Assembly: GCA_021234155.1 (NCBI GenBank)
Contig: JAJEKV010000024.1
Location: 15,104,913 to 15,168,912 of the forward strand
DNA: 64,000 nucleotides
Direction of reading: 5' to 3'
DNA from: Isoetes taiwanensis
Taxonomy: Eukaryota; Streptophyta; Lycopodiopsida; Isoetales; Isoetaceae
This document shows positions 57,050 to 64,000 of this stretch, piece after piece; position 1 is the stretch's first letter, and the number at the start of each line of letters is the position of its first letter. Under the pieces are notes generated by a model. It was not told the origin of the DNA, searched no databases, and saw nothing but the letters and a program-made list of their open reading frames with translations. The translations under genes and the position numbers were made by a program.

Positions 57050-59150
57050 TGCTCTAATTTATCATATCAATTCCCAAGCCATTTGGACTTAAAAGATCCC
57101 GTGGGATGTCATTTTCCAATCCTTGACCCTTATTAGGACTTAAAAGGTCATTGGAGCACAATTCTTCCTCCTCAAAATCTGAGGAAAATCTCAGTTCTTC
57201 AGTGCCCCCCTCGTATCGAAGGCTTCCCCCTCGAATTCCATAGAAGATCATGTAAAAACAATTGTACTGGTTGTCTAGTTCCACCTATTGGCTATTGTTG
57301 AGAATATAGTAGGGGTGTTGGGAGCCATTTCTATATTCATGTCCTCTTCCTTTTCCATTATTCCCAACAATATCTCGTGCATCTCTGGACGAAGATCTTG
57401 CTTTTGCCAAAGGCCAAGAAATCTATACTTGTTGAGATAACATGTGACATTATACCAGTCTTTGAGAGTTCCCCTTTCAAAATTCTTGTACCTCCAGTTG
57501 ATAGCTCTGAATCTGATGACTTAGGATATTCATTCATGGGGGGTACCTTTGGTTCATTAATTATTAAGGAGTTGCTCCTCAAGAGATGGGTTGGAGTAAT
57601 AAACATGCTTTTTTTTTGTGCCAAGTCCATCCCCTTATTATTCAGGTTAACTCATTGGCCTATTAGACTTGTGGGGATGTTGAAATTATCCACTCCCCGG
57701 CCATTAGGACTTACAAGGACCTTAACCTATCCTACTATATTGGCATGTTCTACCTTCTTTCTTCACTCCTTCCTTTTATTTTTTGTTCTTTCCATTCTTG
57801 TTCCTTATTCTCCTGTCTCTTCTTAGCCCTTTCTTTCTTAGCTTTTTTTATAGGCACTACCATTCTTATTCTATTTCCATGACTTTTTCTTAGCTGGAGT
57901 CCATCCCTCTTCTTTAGATAATGGTAGGGAGGATGACTTACCTACCATTCCATTCTCAATAGTTTGCAGGCCTGGCAAGACTGGCTTAACAGATTGTTCT
58001 ATTGCTAGATTCCCATCCTTTTCCCCTGACTTACTCCTCCCCCATGGAGTCTCAAACCACATATCTTACATGGGGAAGGAAGGCCATTCCAACTCAATTT
58101 GAGAACTTTATTGTCCCCAAAAGGTCTTTATATTCTATCTGTTTAGTTATGTCTTGGAGAATGTCCAGTTGAACCCAAATTCTTGGAGCTTTCTCAGGCA
58201 TGGCTTCTCATCCAATGTAGCCATAAATTCCAGAGAGTAGCTTCATGAAGAGATCTGCATGCCAGTACATTGGGCCGAGCCCATGAACTGAACATGGGGC
58301 TGGATGAAAGATTTATTTCAAGTTGTTCGGGTCGTATTTTGCATTCTATGTTTGAAAATAGAGTTGCAAATTTGCCTTATAAATTGTACCCCATTTCAGA
58401 AAGAATTATATTGACCAAACATTCCCACATTCTACCACAACAAATGGGAAATCTAGCCAACAAATGCCAGTTATTTCTAGAGTTTTATCCATTTTAATAA
58501 GCTCACTCCTTATCTGGCTGAGTTTGACACCTTCCTGTCTGAGACACCCTATTATAACTCCTAACTCTAATTCTTTAAGCCTATTTGGAATACATTTATG
58601 TTGTACAGAGGGAATACTTCGAAACTCTGATTTGATTTTATGTTTCTATTTCTTGAGCAGCAGCTTTTGGTCTTTATTGATTTGATCACACATCGGCTGC
58701 ACCAACTGGGACTGCATCTGGATTGGCGAGATTTCCTGAAAAGCCTTGTTCTACGTCGTCGTCGATCCCCATCTGCGATTTTTAGAATGAGCTAGTCCCT
58801 GCACACAAAATAAGGTTTTTTATTGCCATTGTCATCTTCGACATTCCCTGTCAGTGTTCGAACCATCTCAATCATCTGGTTCTGTGATAGATTTGACAGT
58901 TGCTAAAAGTGTTCTATCATGTCCATAGGCCCCATTAGCTTCGTCCCCTGATTTTCCCGTCCTTGGACCTATGTGGCCACATTCCTATACACCTCTACAC
59001 TCCCCCCATCTTGGGGCCAAATGGTGGTCATATTGGTCCCACTGCCATATTTCCCATGATCTTGCCTCTACACTCCTTCATGTATTAACAATGGTTCCAA
59101 TTACTGAAACCTCCTTAGTGTATTCAAAACTCTTTCATGCAAAATCACAA
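57050..59150 (-). pseudogene. LINE G ORF1-like region
   Basis: Broken frames such as 57284-57054 (acidic, SSDFEEEELCSNDLLSPNKG), 57630-57358, about 58,050-58,180 (QLDILQDITKQIEYKDLL) and about 58,800-58,900 (LSQNQMIEMVRTLTGN). The pattern of a long, poorly conserved ORF upstream of the endonuclease matches a LINE ORF1, perhaps of the plant DUF4283 type rather than the RRM type of LINE A. The family assignment is tentative. Confidence 0.45.
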
Positions 59151-59199
59151 CTCCACCTACTCTCCTTCACATACTGTAACAATGCACTTTGACTAACAA

Positions 59200-60953
59200 T
59201 GCACTTTGCCTATTTGCCATATTTTTAAACATTTGTAAAACCATTCGTCCAGAAGTTTAAATCCTTCAAAATCTTCTGAAGTATCTGAGCTGGGTCTGAT
59301 ACCACTATTAGATTTTTGGCAGTATCCTAGCAGTCCAATTCTAATAGCCCAAGCATCTCTCTATCTTTTTCTATATAATATTGAAGTTTTGCTTGAGTCC
59401 CCGGTATAAGATGATGCATAAATGATGTCCTCTGAAAGGATCCTCTCCAAGATAAATGTACTCCAATTTCTCTGAATTAAGAGCTCAAACTAGAGGACTA
59501 ACATGTTTTTCCCTCTTGTGACAGTTCATGAAGCATTGATTGTTTGAGCCACCAACCTACTCGCAGCTATCAATATTCTAGTATTTCGATACTGAAAAGC
59601 TTGTGTTGCTGCTTGTATCTCCTCATAGCTCACATATATACAATGCTATAGGTATATTTAGTAAGTAAGAAGGAGCTAAATCAAAGACCACCTTCAAATA
59701 TGGAGTTGGCGACATTTATGATCATGGCATAAAGCATTTTGGATCCAACAATGAGTCGTAGATCCATACCATGCAACCATGATCGAGTGTGTCTCGTTTC
59801 CACTCCCAAGGACTTGTTCGCCATAATGGAAGTTAACATTCATCGGAGTACCAAACACCATTGTCTTTGCGATCGTCATATTAACAGATAGCCCAAATAA
59901 TTTACAGAATCTCTCTAAAGTATCATGTTGTTTTTGGAGTTCTCTTCAGTATGAAGAGATAACAAAAGGTCATCCGTATATAATAAAAGAAATACTAACA
60001 CTCTCCAAGGTGGCTCGATGAGCAGCCAAATTGTTCCATATACTCTTCTAACTTGTCAATATAAACTCCAAAAAGAGTAGATGACAATGGGCAGATGCTT
60101 CACCCAATATCGTATAAAATACCTTCTACCACAACCAAGTAATGTTTTAATCTTCCTTTAATAAATTCATAAGGATGCACAACTGCCATTATCCAATTCC
60201 AGTGGAAGATTTAACTCATGTAACCTCTGAGTAAGCTTGTTCCGAGGGACTGTGTCGAAGGCTTTGCAAAAATCTACAAAACAATAATATAATCTCTTTC
60301 CTTGAGCTTTGCATCTTCAAAAAGAGCCGTTAGCGTGATCAAATGATTTATTGTAGAGTACCTTGGGTAGAATCTAGGTTGCCCTTTTGCTCGCAGCTCA
60401 TTGTGTTCCACAAAGTCAGAAACTTTTTTTTCCAAGAAATGGCCATATAGTTTTAGCAAAAATATGACTAATCATGATAGTTCAATAACTTCCTGGTTAT
60501 GTCCCATCTCCAAATTTATGGATAGGGTGTATCACACTTGTACTCCACGATGTTGGAAATCCCTCCTTTATAAGTTGATTAAATAGAACCCTTTCAACTA
60601 ATTTTCACCCAATTGCATAAATGATTTCAGCTGTAAAATGGTCAACATCTGGAGCAGTCTTTTTGCAAGACTTTTTATGCATCTAACCACTTCGTCCAAT
60701 TGAAAGATTGTGGCTATTTCAATTGTATCTGGAACCTCTACACGATCTACATTGGTATGATAAAGCAACTTACAAGAACGAGATGTTGCCTCGGCTTATA
60801 TTGTGCTTCCAACATTAACTTTTCATGTAATATATTTTGATATGCATGTTTCTTCCTCATTAATATGCATTTATTAGCTTTTATCATGTCACAAAATTGA
60901 GGCTTATCTCTTACAGTTCTCACATTCCGATGGCTTTCTATTCTATTCTATTT
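59200..60953 (-). mobile_element. LINE piece H, copy 2 (reverse transcriptase part)
   Basis: An RT fragment on minus. Readable: VRDKPQFCDMIKANKC near 60,880 (pre-RT linker), LYGHFLEKKVSDFVEHNELR and PRFYPRYSTINHLI near 60,400 (RT), VDF-KAFDTVPRNKL-like near 60,260, a DDLL active-site region near 59,960, and SVNMTIAKTMVFGTPMNVNF near 59,850. The 5' end has a short TTCTATTCTATT (60937-60953). Endonuclease and ORF1 are not upstream. Confidence 0.7.
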
Positions 60954-62145
60954 TTTGCACTCCTCAGGGGCTACCAAAATATTTGCTTAAAGTCCACAAA
61001 CTAGCAAGCTCAGGGCTCGTTGAGATAAAACCATAAAAGGATGATCCACATGGCCACATCATCGATCATAATTTTTGTCGGAGGTTAAAAGAAAATCTTT
61101 AAACTTATGAAGTCAGAGCAAATTTCATACCAATACCATCCATTCTCTCTTTTTTGTTATTCCTCTTGCCATTCACTTATCTTTTGGAGATCCCATCTTT
61201 CCGAAATTCAACTATGAACAAAAAGATTTCTCTCTCGAAGACGGGATCAGTCCTTGTTTCTTAGATGGCATATGTATAGAAAGAGCTACTAGATGAGAAA
61301 GAGAAGATACAAAGATTTGAGATCTTAAAAAAAAAATCTAAAACGTATTTTTCATCATAATGATAATTTGACCACTAGATCTTCTTTTGGGTTGGACTTA
61401 AACAAGTTCCCGGATATGGCAAATGAGGAGTTCAGGGCAAAATTCAGAGGACTTAATCTAAGCATGAAAGTTTCTAGTTCAAACAAGGATGTGGATTCGA
61501 GGGTGGACGTGGCTAGTCTTCCCAAACAAGTAGACTGGAGGCAGAGTGGTGCCACGACCGCAATTTAGGACCGTAGAAGCTGGATGAGTCAGATCGTTTT
61601 TCTTACTTTATAGTTTTGGCTCCTCATATTTTATGAGCACGACTTGTGATGTAGTTCTCTTCTAGTTTAGTTCTTCATAGTTGGACTATTGGTAAAGCTT
61701 TTCCCATGGCTCTTGCTTCTTCTTGCTGCATGCTTAAATATATTTGCAAAATAAAGAAAGAATAGGCCCTTTTTAAAAAGAATCAAAATATTGCATGACG
61801 CAGGATGCAAAATACTTATTCGCCCTATGACCTAGGTCTAATTGTCTAAAATCCATATTATCTAATTGTCTTGTTGTTCAAATGAGATACGTTAAACTCT
61901 GCTTTGATGTCTTAAAATTTTATGCTTTCGCAGCTTAACGAATAATAATATGTATTCTCATACATATTATATACCGAAGTGCTTACTTAATCTTTATTCA
62001 ACTTTTTCTTTAAAGTTTGCACATTATCGATGGGCGGAAGATGGCGGATGGGCGATGGGCGGAAGATGGCGTTTGCCAGATAAGTGCATCATCATCTCAA
62101 CTTCTTATGTACATCTTCTTATGAAAATAGTTCAGATTATTATTG
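60954..62145. other. Host-like flank between LINE H and the LTR element, copy 2
   Basis: AT-rich sequence with one exon-like remnant (61291-61568). No other feature is seen. Confidence 0.6.
61291..61568 (+). pseudogene. Papain-like cysteine protease exon remnant (I29 propeptide to start of C1A)
   Basis: The open part at 61368-61568 reads FGLDLNKFPDMANEEFRAKF, then a linker, then LPKQVDWRQSGATTAI. This matches the family pattern GLNKFADMTNEEFRA...LPxSVDWRxxGAVTxVK, i.e. the end of the I29 inhibitory propeptide and the first residues of the mature enzyme. Upstream codons (EKIQRFEILKKN-like, 61,295-61,330) extend it, but an A10 run shifts the frame. A TAG replaces the Lys codon just before the expected DQGSCGSCWAF catalytic-Cys motif, and similarity then fades. 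It is the only host-gene trace in the window and is non-functional. Confidence 0.8.
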
Positions 62146-63783
62146 TGACGTTCCAAGGGAATATACGCCATAAATACGTATATTCCTGGACCCGTCGCCA
62201 TACAAGTCTACCTAGGTAGCCTTGTATGCCTTGGATAAGTGGCAAGGGGTGCACATCTAAGTTAATTGTTTAACTTAGATAACCTTAGGATAAGGCCCAA
62301 TTCCACATGGCCTTATCCTATTGGAGCAACCGCCACACGGCCTCATCTTAGTGGTGCCACGTGGCATCCCACGTGGACCCACACCTATATGAGCCCTAAC
62401 CCTAACCCTAGACCCTTTTTCCTGACCTAGCACCTGAGCTCCCATCCACGTGCCCGAAACCCCGTTTCGAGCATCGTTCGTCATAGCCTAGCCTGGAGCA
62501 GCAGCCCCTGGAAGGTGTGTATGATCATAGAGGGAGCAGGCCTTCGAACCACGTTTAGGAGCATGGAGACGCCAGGAATGGGAGGGAGCGCATCTGGAGG
62601 AGGTAGGTTGAGTAGAGTTCATGTTAGTTCATCTGGAAGTTAGCACTCCAGATGGGTTAGTATGTTGTGTCTAGAGTAGAGCCACCCTAGATCCCTTGTT
62701 GAACATCTTGAACCCTAATCAAGGAACCCTAACTGATAGTTAGATATGTATGATTAGGTTAAGATGTTCATATGATATTGTTCATGATGATTATGTGATG
62801 ATGGTTGATCATGTTGTTCCTCTTGTGTTGGGAAGGGGGGTAGAGACCTAGGGCCATGTGTAGTATGCTCCTAGTATAGATCCCTTAGTTCCTATTAGTT
62901 GCGGCATGTGCATAGGAACCCACCGGGCTATGGAAGCTATGATGTGACTCAGCACTACACAACGGGGCTAGAGGCAAGATGGAGGGTGGATCCCTGCCGA
63001 GTGGGGGCTTCGGGGGATCCCATAGTGGGCTAGGCTTATGGTCGGTCACTTCGTGTGGGCCGAGCATGGGTCCGACACCTCCTGGGGCAATGGTGTTGCC
63101 CTGCCTCTCAAGAGTTGCAAGTGTCAGCTTGGCTCTTGTTTTGGGGGGTTCAGTCGGGTACGAATCGTGTGTCGTCACGATTCTCTAGTCGCCCGTGGAG
63201 CCTCTAGACCCCGGGAAGGAGAGATGCAACCCTTCCTACCTCATCGGACCAGGGAGATGCAACCTGGAGTAGTCCCGATGGGTGATGCCATGGGATTGCG
63301 TATCCGGAAGGTTAGAGTCATGCCACAGCTTGGTCTAGCCCATCTGCAAAGTATGCACAGGAGGGGCGGATGGAGTGGTCAACCCTAGCCATTGTCTTAT
63401 GCCAGCCCCACCATTGTTATGACTCGGTCTGCTCTAACTTGAGGCCTATCTAGTCAGTCGATTCCCTCATGTGTCGGAGCCACGGGTAGGAGCCCTCATG
63501 TTTTATGGTATATGACTATGTTCCTTGTATCTCTGGATATGCGATGGAGCTACCCTTCGAGGTAGCATATTGTATTGTACTGCTAGTTCTGACGTGTTTA
63601 TGCTTCCGCTGTGATAGGAGCCCATAGGGGAAGGGCGCGCAAGACACCTTCGTGTCCCCTTCCCGCACTACGGCGGCCCCAGAGTGCGGGATAGACGGAG
63701 GGCCTGTGCGGTTGTTGAGCCGGACGGGGGATTTCCTGCCGAGTGTACGGCCGGGCGCCGTATGTTTAGCAGGGAGCGTCACA
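62146..63783 (+). repeat. 5' LTR, copy 2
   Basis: Starts TGACGTTCCAAGGG and ends ...GCGTCACA just before the PBS; 1,638 bp with TG...CA ends. The same LTR is at 25087-26702. Confidence 0.9.
62357..62393 (+). promoter_or_regulatory. LTR promoter block, copy 2
   Basis: G-boxes CCACGTGG at 62357-62364 and 62369-62376; TATA-like CTATATGAG at 62385-62393. It is followed by three CCCTAA-type units. Confidence 0.6.
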
Positions 63784-63784
63784 A

Positions 63785-63800
63785 TGGTATCAGTGCGATG
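63785..63800 (+). promoter_or_regulatory. Primer binding site (initiator tRNA-Met type)
   Basis: TGGTATCAGTGCGATG lies one base after the LTR end. The first nine or ten bases match the tRNA-Met PBS usual in plant LTR elements (TGGTATCAGAGC). Confidence 0.82.
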
Positions 63801-64000
63801 TTCTTGGTTGACCAAGAACTAGCACTGACCATAACCATGAAAATAGTCTAACAGGCCTATAGGGGTGTGAAATAAAAAAATTTCCACCATCGAACCTCGG
63901 AATAGGGGAAAATTTTTTTCTCCTAGGTAGTGGGCCCGAAATTAGGTTAAGAAGCAAATGAGTCAAATTCACCTTCTAGTAAAATTGGAGTGAAAATTAT
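63801..64000 (+). other. Start of LTR element internal region, copy 2 (cut by window end)
   Basis: An AT-rich leader matching 26,720-26,930. The gag-position ATG of copy 1 (27263) would lie beyond the window. Confidence 0.8.

Larger units (their letters stand above)
56018..59200 (-). mobile_element. LINE piece G, copy 2 (ORF1 + endonuclease, RT absent)
   Basis: Reading leftward: an ORF1-like region from about 59,150 to 57,050 and an endonuclease from 56,826 to about 56,040. Coding similarity stops at the TTCTA array, where RT should begin. Its RT partner may be piece H on the other side. The border with H near 59,200 is approximate. Confidence 0.65.
38966..64000. repeat. Copy 2 of the ~39-kb direct duplication (cut by window end)
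   Basis: This matches 1 to about 26,900 in the same orientation. It lacks the roughly 2.15-kb LINE E. Several ORFs broken in copy 1 are open here, notably the 270-aa Myb/SANT ORF and the 810-aa LINE D ORF2. It continues past the right edge inside the LTR retrotransposon. Confidence 0.93.

Noticed and set aside
1-64000. tRNA, rRNA or other structured RNA genes
   Set aside because: I looked for tRNA-like A/B boxes and rRNA signatures and saw none beyond the LTR primer binding site and the LINE hairpins.

Overview
The window looks like a transposon-rich intergenic stretch of a land-plant nuclear genome. It holds L1-type LINEs, a PIF/Harbinger DNA transposon with its Myb/SANT partner gene, a chromodomain-bearing Ty3/gypsy retrotransposon, long (GA)n microsatellites, and one decayed exon of a papain-like cysteine protease. 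I see no intact host gene, no rRNA or tRNA gene, no CRISPR array and no bacterial operon. I cannot name the species.

The dominant structure is a direct duplication. Bases 1-38965 (copy 1) restart at 38966 and run to the window end (copy 2), in the same order and orientation. Layout of copy 1: LINE A (1-4603, minus, ORF1 split by a 549-bp TIR element); (GA)n; Harbinger element (4817-9177); (GA)n; LINE C (9348-11372); (GA)n; LINE D (11400-14936); (GA)n; LINE E (15011-17166); LINE F (17167-18990); a TTCTA pentamer array; LINE pieces G and H (19091-23905); protease exon remnant (about 24236-24516); Ty3/gypsy element (25087-36790, plus strand, 3' LTR truncated); LINE I (36791-38406); compound microsatellite; LINE J (38488-38768); (GA)n; then LINE A again. 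Copy 2 repeats this to the 5' LTR and PBS but lacks LINE E.

All LINEs lie on the minus strand, head to tail, and most junctions are a (GA)n tract. Their 3' ends share a short stem-loop followed by an ATTTC-type repeat and (CT)n in the RNA sense. This suggests a LINE lineage that inserts into, and ends in, GA/CT microsatellites. LINE D in copy 2 keeps an uninterrupted 810-codon reverse transcriptase ORF.

The two copies differ mainly by small indels and substitutions at CAG/CTG (CWG) trinucleotides, which break most reading frames in copy 1. The pattern is not cytosine deamination. It fits long-read base-calling errors at CHG-methylated cytosines, so many 'pseudogenes' here may be less broken than they look. 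The Ty3/gypsy element has a gag-position ORF that opens with the first eight residues of histone H3, and its pol ends in a chromodomain-like segment. This pairing is the most intriguing biology in the window.
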